The notes below the pieces were generated by a model. It did no database searches. It was not told the DNA's origin and saw nothing but the letters and a program-made list of their open reading frames with translations. The position numbers were made by a program, and so were the translations under genes. From UBA12026 sp035291405 (GTDB lineage Bacteria; Patescibacteriota; Microgenomatia; UBA8517), in assembly GCA_035291405.1 (NCBI GenBank), contig DATDSD010000018.1, forward strand, positions 1 through 11,906: a DNA stretch of 11,906 bases, in the 5' to 3' direction. Below are positions 1 through 7,301 of the stretch, piece after piece; position 1 is the first letter of the stretch; each line of letters opens with the position of its first letter.

Positions 1-264
1 TCCAATCCAACAGAATCCTTTGGTATTGTTTTGGTTGAGGCAATGGCCACAGGGCTTCCTGTAGTTGCAACCAACGACGCAATCAGGAAAGAAATAGTGG
101 GAGATGCAGGTTTGTTTGTTGATCCCACAAACGCTGATGAATATGCAAAAATTTTAGAAAAAGCACTTAATACAAATTGGGGAGATAAACCGCGAAATCA
201 GGCAGAAAAATTTTCTTGGGACAAAATAGCAAAAAGTTATGAAGAAATTTTGGAAAACCTTTAA
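1..264 (+). CDS. GT4-family glycosyltransferase, C-terminal fragment (5' end outside window)
   Basis: The frame is open from base 1 and ends at a TAA at 262-264, giving the last 87 residues of a retaining GT-B glycosyltransferase. The visible part is the end of the donor-binding Rossmann domain. The EX7E signature is intact (residues 5-13 of the fragment, ESFGIVLVE), followed by AMATGLPVVATN and the GLFVDP strand-turn. The closing helix carries the FSWDKIAKSYEEIL pattern that packs back on the N-terminal domain in this family. An in-frame TTG at 31 is only an internal codon, because homology continues upstream of it. Known family role: transfer of a sugar from an NDP or lipid-linked donor at the cytoplasmic membrane face during glycan assembly; donor and acceptor cannot be read here. 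The next gene starts 26 bases before this stop, so the two are probably co-transcribed and translationally coupled. Confidence 0.9.
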   Translation, partial: SNPTESFGIVLVEAMATGLPVVATNDAIRKEIVGDAGLFVDPTNADEYAKILEKALNTNWGDKPRNQAEKFSWDKIAKSYEEILENL

Positions 265-1483
265 AAAGTATCGTATTGGTGCGATCCCCTTATTTATATT
301 ATTTTTTGGAATAATTATTAGGTTTTATAATTTTTCTGATAGGGTAGTTTACGGACCTGAACAGGGAATAAGTTTAATCTCTGCAGCTGGAAATTTTGGA
401 AAACCGTCACTTTTGGGAATCCCCTATTTGCTGCGACAAACATCCGATGGTTTAAGAATTTTTACTGCTCCTGTTTTTGGTTATACGCTAATTCCTCTAA
501 TTTTAATTTTTAATTATGACCCCTTAAAAATAACTATTTTTTTTGCACTAATAAATATCTTCACTGGGATATTAATTTATTTAATTGGAGAAAAGACAGT
601 AAACAGAAAGGTTGCTATTTTTTCAAGTATTCTCTTTTTCTTTAGTTCCAAGATGATTTATCACTCAACCTTTATTTGGACGTCGAACTACATGCCATTT
701 ATAGGTACCCTGACAATTTATTTAATTTATTTGTTTTATAAAACAAAAAAGATTTCTTACGTTTTTCTTTTGGGGTTGTTGTCGGGTGTCGGTTTTGGAA
801 TTCAGTACTTTTACATAATAGGTATTGTTTTTGTTTTCCTTATAATTTTATATTTTACAAAGAAGAAATTTAAAAATACATTAATTTTTATTTCAGGGTT
901 TGTTTTAGGAGAATTGCCTACTTTGCTTTTTGATTTAAAACATAATTTTTATCATTTTAAAACTCTAACCGCCTACTTTTTGGAAATATTTAAAAAGAGC
1001 GGAGAAAGCCAGATTTCTTACTATCACTTTTTATTTTTATATCCATTACTTGCACTTATTGGAGGGTTTTTATTATGGTCTTTATATAAAAAGAATAAAT
1101 ACATCTCGTTTGTATTGGTTGCGGTTTATTTAATTACAAACACTAAAATTCCTTCAGGCATGCCACACAACTTATCTGCAAAAGATGTATTAAGTTCTGC
1201 AAAATTAATAGCAAGCGGTAATCCAAAGGATTTTAATGTGACTGTTGTTGGGAATTTTGATAACAGAGGATATACATTAAGATATCCTCTTGAGTATATC
1301 TATAAAATTAATGTCGATTCTGTAGAAAATTATACGAATACAACAATTATTTACGTTTTGGGTAGGAAAGACTATAATTTTGACAAACCGGATATTTGGG
1401 AGTTAAGAACATTTTTACCTTATAAAGTTTATGAGGTAAAAAGCGTGAATGATTATTGGTCTTTATATAAATTAATAAAATGA
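239..1483 (+). CDS. GT-C membrane glycosyltransferase (PMT/ArnT-like, GT39-type)
   Basis: This 414-residue polytopic membrane protein has a basic N-terminus (MKKFWKTFKKYR), a first TM at about 12-30, and then an extracytoplasmic loop with the acidic site GPEQG (E41). In GT-C enzymes that loop holds the catalytic acid, usually as an Asp-Glu pair; here only Glu is present. Further TMs fill 75-300. Conserved family patches are WTSNYMPF (147-154) and FDLKH (231-235). A soluble C-terminal domain (about 305-414) carries FNVTVVGNFDNRGYTLRYPLEY. The family uses polyprenyl-phosphate sugars outside the membrane; the specific sugar is unknown. The protein is a little shorter than typical GT39 enzymes. 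The ATG at 239 lies inside the preceding GT4 gene, has no clear Shine-Dalgarno site, and is supported by the charged start followed directly by TM1; no other ATG lies near. The stop overlaps the next start as ATGA. It resembles the minus-strand GT-C gene downstream. Confidence 0.82.
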   Translation: MKKFWKTFKKYRIGAIPLFILFFGIIIRFYNFSDRVVYGPEQGISLISAAGNFGKPSLLGIPYLLRQTSDGLRIFTAPVFGYTLIPLILIFNYDPLKITIFFALINIFTGILIYLIGEKTVNRKVAIFSSILFFFSSKMIYHSTFIWTSNYMPFIGTLTIYLIYLFYKTKKISYVFLLGLLSGVGFGIQYFYIIGIVFVFLIILYFTKKKFKNTLIFISGFVLGELPTLLFDLKHNFYHFKTLTAYFLEIFKKSGESQISYYHFLFLYPLLALIGGFLLWSLYKKNKYISFVLVAVYLITNTKIPSGMPHNLSAKDVLSSAKLIASGNPKDFNVTVVGNFDNRGYTLRYPLEYIYKINVDSVENYTNTTIIYVLGRKDYNFDKPDIWELRTFLPYKVYEVKSVNDYWSLYKLIK

Positions 1484-2322
1484 AATTATCTGTCATTATT
1501 CCAACATATAACGAAGAGGGTGTAATTTTAGATTGTTTACACTCGCTAGAGATACAGTCTTTCACCGACTTTGAGGTTATTGTTGTTGATGATGGAAGTA
1601 CTGACTCTACATTATCAAAGCTCCACGATATCGAACCAACATTAAATTACAAATTAAAAATATTAAAAGGGAAACATGAAGGTGCAGGAAGTGCCAGAAA
1701 CCTAGGTGCAAAATCTGCAGTCGGTGATATTTTAGTTTTTGTGGATTCAGATATGACTTTTGACAAAAACTTTTTAAAAATGCTTGTTAAACCAATAATT
1801 GCAGGAAAAACTAAGGGTACTTTTTCCAAAGATGAATATGTGGCAAATTGGGACAACGTCTGGTCTAAATGCTGGAATCTAAATGAAGGGTGGGAGAGTA
1901 AAAAAAGACATCCTAAAAATTATCCAGACACCCAAAAAGTATTTAGGGCAATACTTAAGTCCGAGTTTGATAAAGTCGGAGGTTTTACTGCAGGAGGTTA
2001 CAATGATGACTGGAGTCTATCTGAAAAACTTGGGATATTAGCAAATGTTGCACCAAAGGCCATCTTTTTCCACAAAAATCCAGAGAGTTTAGGAGAAATT
2101 TTTAACCATGCTAGGTGGGTGGGCAAAAGGAAATATAGATTTGGTTTATTTGGGTATCTAGTAGCCTTAATAAGAAGTTCACTGCCAGTATCGATAATTA
2201 TTGGATTAATTAAAGCGTTTATCTATTCACGACCGATGTTTTTAATTTTTAAGGTTGTATATGATTTTGGTTTGTTTGTAGGAATTATTAGTTACATGGT
2301 TACTAAAGAAGGAGCAAAATAG
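1480..2322 (+). CDS. GT2-family glycosyltransferase with C-terminal membrane anchor
   Basis: This 280-residue protein has an N-terminal GT-A fold. It opens with KLSVIIPTYNEE (2-13) and has the nucleotide-binding DDGS (37-40), EGAGSARNLGA (67-77) and a metal-binding DSD within FVDSDM (88-92). GGFTAGGYNDDW (167-178) is where the catalytic acidic pair normally sits. The following HARWVGKRKYR (210-220) resembles the basic R-W segment found after the catalytic site in many membrane-associated GT2 enzymes. Hydrophobic stretches at about 224-246 and 254-274 suggest one or two C-terminal membrane segments, placing catalysis at the cytoplasmic membrane face. Family knowledge: inverting transfer from an NDP-sugar, often to a polyprenyl-linked acceptor. 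The start overlaps the previous stop by four bases (ATGA), a strong sign of translational coupling. The gene converges on the next one with a single base between stops and no convincing terminator. Sugar specificity is unknown. Confidence 0.88.
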   Translation: MKLSVIIPTYNEEGVILDCLHSLEIQSFTDFEVIVVDDGSTDSTLSKLHDIEPTLNYKLKILKGKHEGAGSARNLGAKSAVGDILVFVDSDMTFDKNFLKMLVKPIIAGKTKGTFSKDEYVANWDNVWSKCWNLNEGWESKKRHPKNYPDTQKVFRAILKSEFDKVGGFTAGGYNDDWSLSEKLGILANVAPKAIFFHKNPESLGEIFNHARWVGKRKYRFGLFGYLVALIRSSLPVSIIIGLIKAFIYSRPMFLIFKVVYDFGLFVGIISYMVTKEGAK

Positions 2323-2323
2323 T

Positions 2324-3697
2324 TTAATTTCTATTAAGTAAGTATAATTTCCATTCAGATTCATCAAAAACCCATTTATCTACAAGTTTTCCTTTGTCAA
2401 ACCGTTTGATCTCGTAGGCTTTATCATTTCTGATGTCTTCAACGCTCTTGTATGATAAAACAAATAAATTATCTGTTATTTCATATTGTTCTTTTTCAAG
2501 TAGTCTAACGTCGTCAATTAAAAGCAAATCTCTATACCTTCTACCATAAATATTTGGATCGGGACTTTGAAGTACTACTAGATTAACATTCATTAATTTG
2601 TTTTCAGCGATTTCGTCTCGAATCGTTTGGGTGATCTTCGTTATTGTTTCTATATCATTTTCCCAAGTTATCTCTCTGACGATATTAGGAAATTTATAAA
2701 TTGAGATTACTGTTAAAACAATTACCAATAATTTTGCAAAAAAGTTAGAGATGCCTAAACGTTTATAAATAAGATAAACAAATAAAAACGGAATACTTGC
2801 TAGTAAATAATGAGAATAAAAATCAGTTGTAAATAAAATTATTATGCTTGAAAATAAAAATACAAATATATATTTCAAACTTTCAGATTTATTTTTTATA
2901 TCATAATAAATGATAGCAACTAGATTTAATAAGAATAAAATATTTGGACCTGATAGTTTTTGAAGTAAGTTAATATCCGTATTCAAGTAGTTAAAATATA
3001 AAATTCTTGATAAAAACAATCCCGGCATGTGAGTCAAATCAAAAACAATAAATGGTGATATTGATAATAATGCACCAAACATAAAGTTAATAATTGAGTA
3101 ATATCTTTTTTGTTTAATAGATTCGTAGAGCAAAATTAAACCCATTCCTAAAACTGTGTAAAAACCTAAGAAATGATGATGAATTGTCAGGGCTAGTAAA
3201 AATCCAGAAATAAAATGTTTATATTTAAATTTAGATATTAAAAATAAAATGGAGAGGACAGACCAAAATGGCATAAAATTTGGATTCCATGCCCAACGTG
3301 ATGGTATCAATATCACAGTCCAAAATATTACAAAAACTGTAGGTAAAAATTCAAATTTATTATTTAGTTTATAGGCAAGAAGCAAAAACAATATTGCGGT
3401 TACAATTCCCCAAAATACAGCTCCATATGTTGTACTAATTGGGCTGAAGTTATTCAAAACAGCAAACGGCATTAATAAGTAGTAGGTAAGTGATCCAAAG
3501 ACTTTATTTCCGTCTTCTGAGATTGGGCCAATTAAAGTAATATCTTTTTCAACCCAAATTCTGTGGATACTAACCAGATCGCTTGATTCATCCCAGATAA
3601 ATCTTGAGGTTTTTCCGATATTATATGACCTTGTAAAAATAATTAAGAGAAAAATAAGTAAAAATAATATAAATTTTTTGTCAAGGCTGAATCGCAT
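2324..3697 (-). CDS. GT-C membrane glycosyltransferase (PMT/ArnT-like), minus strand
   Basis: This 457-residue polytopic protein is the only minus-strand gene in the window. TM1 is at about 9-21, followed by RSYNIGKTSRFIWDESSDL with the acidic pair D36-E37 expected in the first extracytoplasmic loop of GT-C enzymes. About ten hydrophobic segments follow to about 335. The patches WNPNFMPF (137-144) and FDLTH (219-223) match WTSNYMPF and FDLKH in the GT-C gene at 239-1483. Both proteins also end in a soluble domain with an N-V...R-Y pattern (here MNVNLVVLQSPDPNIYGRRYRDLL, 369-392). They are therefore probably paralogues. Expected role: extracytoplasmic transfer from a polyprenyl-phosphate sugar. 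HHH at 173-175 is a local oddity of unknown meaning. The start codon forms one edge of the 34-bp palindromic divergent promoter. The stop lies one base from the stop of the opposing GT2 gene, so 3' read-through would produce antisense RNA. Confidence 0.82.
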   Translation of the reverse strand: MRFSLDKKFILFLLIFLLIIFTRSYNIGKTSRFIWDESSDLVSIHRIWVEKDITLIGPISEDGNKVFGSLTYYLLMPFAVLNNFSPISTTYGAVFWGIVTAILFLLLAYKLNNKFEFLPTVFVIFWTVILIPSRWAWNPNFMPFWSVLSILFLISKFKYKHFISGFLLALTIHHHFLGFYTVLGMGLILLYESIKQKRYYSIINFMFGALLSISPFIVFDLTHMPGLFLSRILYFNYLNTDINLLQKLSGPNILFLLNLVAIIYYDIKNKSESLKYIFVFLFSSIIILFTTDFYSHYLLASIPFLFVYLIYKRLGISNFFAKLLVIVLTVISIYKFPNIVREITWENDIETITKITQTIRDEIAENKLMNVNLVVLQSPDPNIYGRRYRDLLLIDDVRLLEKEQYEITDNLFVLSYKSVEDIRNDKAYEIKRFDKGKLVDKWVFDESEWKLYLLNRN

Positions 3698-3728
3698 ATT
3701 TAGTTCATGATATCATGAATTAAATATG
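3695..3728. promoter_or_regulatory. Palindromic bidirectional promoter between divergent GT-C genes
   Basis: The 28 bases between the two divergent start codons, with both ATGs included, form a near-perfect dyad. On the plus strand TG (3708-3709), A, TATCAT (3711-3716) fits an extended -10 box (TGnTATAAT with one mismatch). The minus strand reads the same: TG at 3715-3714 and TATCAT at 3712-3707. The two hexamers share bases 3711-3712, so only one could be melted and used at a time. Starts about seven bases downstream would fall near 3723 (+) and 3700 (-), only about three bases from each ATG. No Shine-Dalgarno site fits in that space, so both mRNAs would be nearly leaderless. No good -35 box is seen at usual spacing on either side, which is tolerable for TG-extended promoters. 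The promoter role is inferred from motifs and position. Confidence 0.6.
3695..3728. repeat. 34-bp inverted repeat, one mismatched pair, no spacer
   Basis: The left arm (3695-3711) and right arm (3712-3728) are reverse complements except for the pair G3703/T3720. The central 16 bases, TTCATGATATCATGAA (3704-3719), are a perfect palindrome. The dyad ends exactly with the two ATG start codons. With no loop it is a poor RNA hairpin in DNA-template terms, so a DNA-level role fits better: a symmetric promoter, a dimeric regulator site, or both. Confidence 0.9.
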
Positions 3729-5042
3729 CTAATTATATTTATTTTACTTATTGGCTTAATATTAAGGATTACAAGTTTGAATCAATCGCTTTGGCTTGAT
3801 GAGGCGACTACGGCAATTGCAGCTCAATTAAGCTACAGAGATTTTTTTATAAACTTTATGTCGGGAGATTTTCATCCTCCACTTTACTATCTTATCATTA
3901 AACTTTGGTCGTCAGTCTTTGGATACTCCGAGATAGCTTTACGAGTGCCCTCGGTAATATTTGGTGTATTGGCTATTTATATTACCTTTTTAATAGCTAA
4001 AGAATTAAAATTTAAATGGCCTGTTATTCCCGCACTATTTTTAGCCACATCGGGTTTGCATATCTATTATTCTCAGGAAGCAAGAATGTATTCTCTGGCT
4101 ACTTTTTTAGTAACATTAATTGTTTATTTATTTTTGAAGAAGAAATGGATATTATTCTCAGTTGGTTTAGCGGCTTTATTCTTGTCAGATTATTTGGCAG
4201 TACTTATTCTTCCAGCATTAATTTTTTATGCAATCCTCGAACATAAGAACTTAAAAAACATTTTATTATCTTGTTTTCCTCTACTCCTAACCTTCTTGTT
4301 GTGGTTTCCAACTTTTTCAAAACAATTATTATCTGGAATTGCTCTTAAAACCAGCGACTCAAACTGGTGGAATTTATTAGGCCCAGTTACACTAAAAAAT
4401 ATTGGACTGATTCCTACTAAATTCATAATTGGTAGAGTAAGTATTGATAATAAATTGTTATATGCAGTGTTAATTATTGTCCTTTTGGTTATTTTTGGTT
4501 ATTTGATTTCAAAAGCTAAAAATAAATTGATTTGGTCATGGTTTGGAGTAAGTCTTATTTTAGGTATAATTCTCTCATTTTTCATACCCACCTTAACTTA
4601 TTTTAGATACCTATTTATGTTACCTGCTTTTTATTTGCTTTTAGCAGAATCTCAAAACAAAGTATTTACTGGAAAGTTGCAAGCTTTACCCGTTGTCATT
4701 ATTTTGATTGTGAACGTGACGACCTCAGGCATTTATTTGCTTATCTCAAAATTTCATAGAGAAAATTGGAGAGAAGTTGCTCACCAAATAGAAACCCAAA
4801 AAATTATCTTTCCGGCTAACTCACAAAAAGAGGCTTTAATTTATTATGGAAAAGGAAATCAAATTATTACAATTAATCAATTATTAAAATCAGATAAAGA
4901 AGTTTACCTATCTAGATATGTTTGGGAAATATTTGATCCCAATGATATTACACGGTCAAAATTAATTGATATGGGATATAATAAACTTTTAGAGGGAAAT
5001 TATAATGGAGTAGTTATTCAAAAATATGAAAATAGCAATTGA
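3726..5042 (+). CDS. GT-C membrane glycosyltransferase (GT39-type, LDE / HPPLYY motifs)
   Basis: This 438-residue polytopic protein has the clearest GT39-type signatures of the three GT-C genes. TM1 (about 2-15) is followed by SLWLDEATTA with the catalytic-loop pair D25-E26. Next come DFHPPLYYLIIKLW (48-61) and YYSQEARMYSLATFL (114-128), both hallmarks of this bacterial family, then FRYLFMLPAFYLLLA (293-307) and RENWREVA (345-352) leading into a soluble extracytoplasmic tail of about 90 residues. It lacks the N-V...R-Y domain of the other two GT-C proteins and so belongs to a different subfamily. Family role: transfer of a sugar from a lipid-phosphate donor to a glycan or protein outside the membrane. 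The ATG at 3726 directly follows the palindromic promoter and begins with the hydrophobic TM1, with no Shine-Dalgarno site. Its end overlaps the next gene by 17 bases, so it heads an operon with a GT4 enzyme and an MFS transporter. Confidence 0.85.
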   Translation: MLIIFILLIGLILRITSLNQSLWLDEATTAIAAQLSYRDFFINFMSGDFHPPLYYLIIKLWSSVFGYSEIALRVPSVIFGVLAIYITFLIAKELKFKWPVIPALFLATSGLHIYYSQEARMYSLATFLVTLIVYLFLKKKWILFSVGLAALFLSDYLAVLILPALIFYAILEHKNLKNILLSCFPLLLTFLLWFPTFSKQLLSGIALKTSDSNWWNLLGPVTLKNIGLIPTKFIIGRVSIDNKLLYAVLIIVLLVIFGYLISKAKNKLIWSWFGVSLILGIILSFFIPTLTYFRYLFMLPAFYLLLAESQNKVFTGKLQALPVVIILIVNVTTSGIYLLISKFHRENWREVAHQIETQKIIFPANSQKEALIYYGKGNQIITINQLLKSDKEVYLSRYVWEIFDPNDITRSKLIDMGYNKLLEGNYNGVVIQKYENSN

Positions 5043-6111
5043 TCTATCCCAAATTCTTTATGGTACTGGAGTTTCCCATTATAGGGAGAATTTGGTGAAG
5101 AACTTGTTAAAAATTGATAAAGAAAATGAATATTTGTTGTTTGGAGGATCGCTTCGTCGTGGACAAGAATTAAAAACAAGAATCGAGAGACTAGAAACAA
5201 ATAATAAAACGTCAGCAAAAGTATTTCCTATTCCTCCAACTCTTACTAACCTCATCTGGAATAAATTGCATATACTGCCGATTGAAAAAATAATAGGTCA
5301 AGTCGATTTAATTCATACCTCTGATTGGGCTGAACCGCCATCAATATATCCAAAAGTTACTACAATTCATGATCTTATCCCTTTGAAATTTCCAAAAGTG
5401 ACACCAACCGTAATTGTTGCAGCCCACAAAGATAGACTAAAGTGGGTTAAAAAAGAATCGAAAAGGATAATTGTCCCGAGTCAAACAACCAAAAATGACT
5501 TAATTGAATTTGGATTTGATGAAAATATTATAAAAGTTATCTATGAGGCCCCAAATCTTAAAAAGGCTAACGATGAAGAAATAACAGTAGCCAAAACAAA
5601 ATACAGAATTCATGACAATTACATAATAGCCATTGGCACAAATCCAAGAAAAAATATTGATAGGATAATAGATGCTTATAACTTGGCAAAATCAGGAAAA
5701 AACATAAAGCTTTTAATAGTAGGGGAAAAGAGGAGTTTAAAACACGAGGATCAAAGAGGCGTCAGATTTTTAGGATTTGTACCAGACAATGATTTAGGTC
5801 CACTTTTAACTGGTTCAAAAGCCTTAATTTTCTCTTCCATTTATGAGGGGCTAGGTATCCCGATTTTGGATGGTTTTAATTGTGAAGTTCCTGTTATTAC
5901 CTCCAATATCGGAAGCATGAAAGAGATTTCGGAAGATGCTTCAATTTTAGTTGATCCATATGATGTCAATTCGATTGCAGATGGTATTAAAAAGGCTCTA
6001 GAGACGCCAAAAACACTAATTACAAAGGGGTTAAGACAAGTTTCAAATTTTTCTTGGACTAATACAGCCCAAGAGACACTTAAGGTATATAAAGAAGTCC
6101 TATATGAATAG
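5026..6111 (+). CDS. GT4-family glycosyltransferase
   Basis: This soluble 361-residue GT-B protein has the usual GT4 length. The acceptor domain begins MKIAIDLSQILYGTGVSHY, with the glycine loop GTGVSHY (13-19), and has TIHDLIPLKFP (113-123) with His115. The donor domain begins near IAIGTNPRKNIDRII (201-215), where the basic residues normally contact donor phosphates, and continues with VRFLGFVPDNDL (246-257) and IYEGLGIPILDGF (272-284). The EX7E motif is E274 to D282, so the second Glu has become Asp. It closes with NFSWTNTAQETLKVYKE. Family role: retaining transfer from an NDP-sugar (or lipid-linked sugar) to a membrane-borne acceptor in the cytoplasm; the sugar is unknown. The start lies 17 bases inside the preceding GT-C gene and lacks a well-placed Shine-Dalgarno site, so initiation probably depends on coupling. 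The end overlaps the MFS gene by eight bases. Confidence 0.9.
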   Translation: MKIAIDLSQILYGTGVSHYRENLVKNLLKIDKENEYLLFGGSLRRGQELKTRIERLETNNKTSAKVFPIPPTLTNLIWNKLHILPIEKIIGQVDLIHTSDWAEPPSIYPKVTTIHDLIPLKFPKVTPTVIVAAHKDRLKWVKKESKRIIVPSQTTKNDLIEFGFDENIIKVIYEAPNLKKANDEEITVAKTKYRIHDNYIIAIGTNPRKNIDRIIDAYNLAKSGKNIKLLIVGEKRSLKHEDQRGVRFLGFVPDNDLGPLLTGSKALIFSSIYEGLGIPILDGFNCEVPVITSNIGSMKEISEDASILVDPYDVNSIADGIKKALETPKTLITKGLRQVSNFSWTNTAQETLKVYKEVLYE

Positions 6112-7267
6112 AAATATTGCGATTTCCTACTTTCTTTCGTTTGCCAAAAATACTTGGTTTTGGCTAGGTATCTGGATTTTTTACTATTTAAGATTTACTA
6201 ACTATGCAGGAATTGGAATTATCGAAACAGTTTTAATCGTTACAGCGACCTTGACAGAAATCCCCACAGGAGCAATTGCCGATGTTTTTGGGAAAAAGAA
6301 AACTTTAATAGTTGCCTTTTTATTAGAGATGATAGGTGCTTTCATCATGGCTTATGCAATGAATTTTAATCAACTTGTACTCTCTGTTTTTATAATGTGT
6401 GTAGGGGGATCATTTTATTCCGGAACACTTGATGCTTTGGTTTATGATTCGTTAAAACAAGATTTCAAAGAAAACAAATTTGACAAAGTAATATCAAACA
6501 TCGCTTCAATTTCATTGATCACGGCTGCAATCTGCAGCATCATTGGTGGATTTACCTATGCTATTAATCCAAGATATCCATTTATACTTAGTGCTGTAGG
6601 TTATACCTTGGGTTTTATTGCGACTTTTTTCCTGAATGAGCCAAAGATTGATACGGTCAAGTTTTCGCTCAAAAATTATTTGTTTCAAACAAAGCAGGGA
6701 ATAATTCAATTAACCAAAGATCATAATATCAAACTCAGAACATTGATCTTGCTCTCTATTGGTTTTGTGACAGTTATCTCTAGTGAGATGGTCGATAGCT
6801 TTTTAAGTTTTGAATTTGGTTTTAACGATAAACAAATGGGAATTCTATGGGCTGTTATATTTATAATTTCAGCCATTGCAGCCCAGACAACATCATTTTT
6901 TAACAAAAAACTTGGGTTGCATAAATCAATTCTTGTGACAGGATTATTAATGGCCATCACGTTTATCGTTTCTCCATACTTAGGATTGATTTTGGGAGGT
7001 ATGTCGTTAATCTTAAGATCATCCCTACAAAGTATTTTTGGAAATCTAGCTTCAGTTAGTATAAATGATTCAACCGAATCGCGGTTTAGAGCGACTACAA
7101 TTTCTACATTCAATATGATTAAAAATATTCCATATGTATTAACCGCCTTTTTAATAGGAAGCGTTTCAGACCTGTTTTCGGCTAAAGTAATATCTTTGTA
7201 TTTAGGTGTATTTTTATTAATTATGTTAGGCGCTGGTTATTTTAAGCAAAAATCTCTTCGGGTTTAA
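6104..7267 (+). CDS. MFS transporter, possible glycan or precursor exporter
   Basis: This 387-residue protein has about 12 hydrophobic helices, the usual minimal length for the major facilitator superfamily. Loop 2-3 carries motif A as GAIADVFGKKK (56-66), with the conserved Gly, Asp60 and basic residues. SGTLDALVYDSL (106-117) follows in TM4. A longer hydrophilic stretch at about 180-213 is the expected central loop between the two six-helix halves. The second half has a weaker motif-A equivalent around FFNKKLGLHKS (265-275). MFS proteins move small molecules by proton coupling or facilitated exchange; the substrate cannot be told from sequence. Its position as third gene of an operon with GT-C and GT4 enzymes suggests handling of a glycan, a lipid-linked sugar or a building block. 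The start overlaps the GT4 stop by eight bases, with a weak purine-rich AAGAAG upstream. A 34-base gap with a new promoter-like box follows. Confidence 0.85.
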   Translation: MNRNIAISYFLSFAKNTWFWLGIWIFYYLRFTNYAGIGIIETVLIVTATLTEIPTGAIADVFGKKKTLIVAFLLEMIGAFIMAYAMNFNQLVLSVFIMCVGGSFYSGTLDALVYDSLKQDFKENKFDKVISNIASISLITAAICSIIGGFTYAINPRYPFILSAVGYTLGFIATFFLNEPKIDTVKFSLKNYLFQTKQGIIQLTKDHNIKLRTLILLSIGFVTVISSEMVDSFLSFEFGFNDKQMGILWAVIFIISAIAAQTTSFFNKKLGLHKSILVTGLLMAITFIVSPYLGLILGGMSLILRSSLQSIFGNLASVSINDSTESRFRATTISTFNMIKNIPYVLTAFLIGSVSDLFSAKVISLYLGVFLLIMLGAGYFKQKSLRV

Positions 7268-7282
7268 GAAAATCTGCTTCAA

Positions 7283-7291
7283 TGGTACAAT
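7283..7291 (+). promoter_or_regulatory. Extended -10 promoter box before GT4 gene
   Basis: TGG followed by TACAAT (7286-7291) fits an extended -10 element (TGnTATAAT with one mismatch). It lies in the only same-strand gap of more than three bases in the window. Transcription would start near 7298, about four bases before the ATG at 7302, again giving an almost leaderless mRNA. A -35 candidate at 7263-7268 (TTTAAG) is poor. The box probably starts block D independently of the MFS operon; no terminator is visible between them. Confidence 0.5.
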
Positions 7292-7301
7292 TTAAATAGT
7301 T

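Noticed and set aside
114..132. Inverted repeat GTTTGT...ACAAAC.
   Set aside because: It is a 6-bp stem inside the conserved LFVDPTN coding segment, explained by codons and by chance.
31..264. A short gene starting at TTG 31.
   Set aside because: The GT4 homology (EX7E motif) begins upstream of it in the same frame, so this is the tail of a truncated gene.
2318..2335. A possible bidirectional terminator hairpin, AATAG/CTATT with an 8-base loop.
   Set aside because: The stem is only 5 bp, almost all A-T, and has no T-run; this is expected by chance in AT-rich DNA.
1481..5042. Possible TGA reassignment (as in some CPR groups).
   Set aside because: TGA ends two genes (1481-1483, 5040-5042) exactly where family homology ends and the next gene begins, and no in-frame TGA is needed anywhere.
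6721..7113. A 130-codon open frame on the minus strand.
   Set aside because: It lies wholly inside the MFS gene and its translation shows no domain, signal or coherent hydrophobic pattern.
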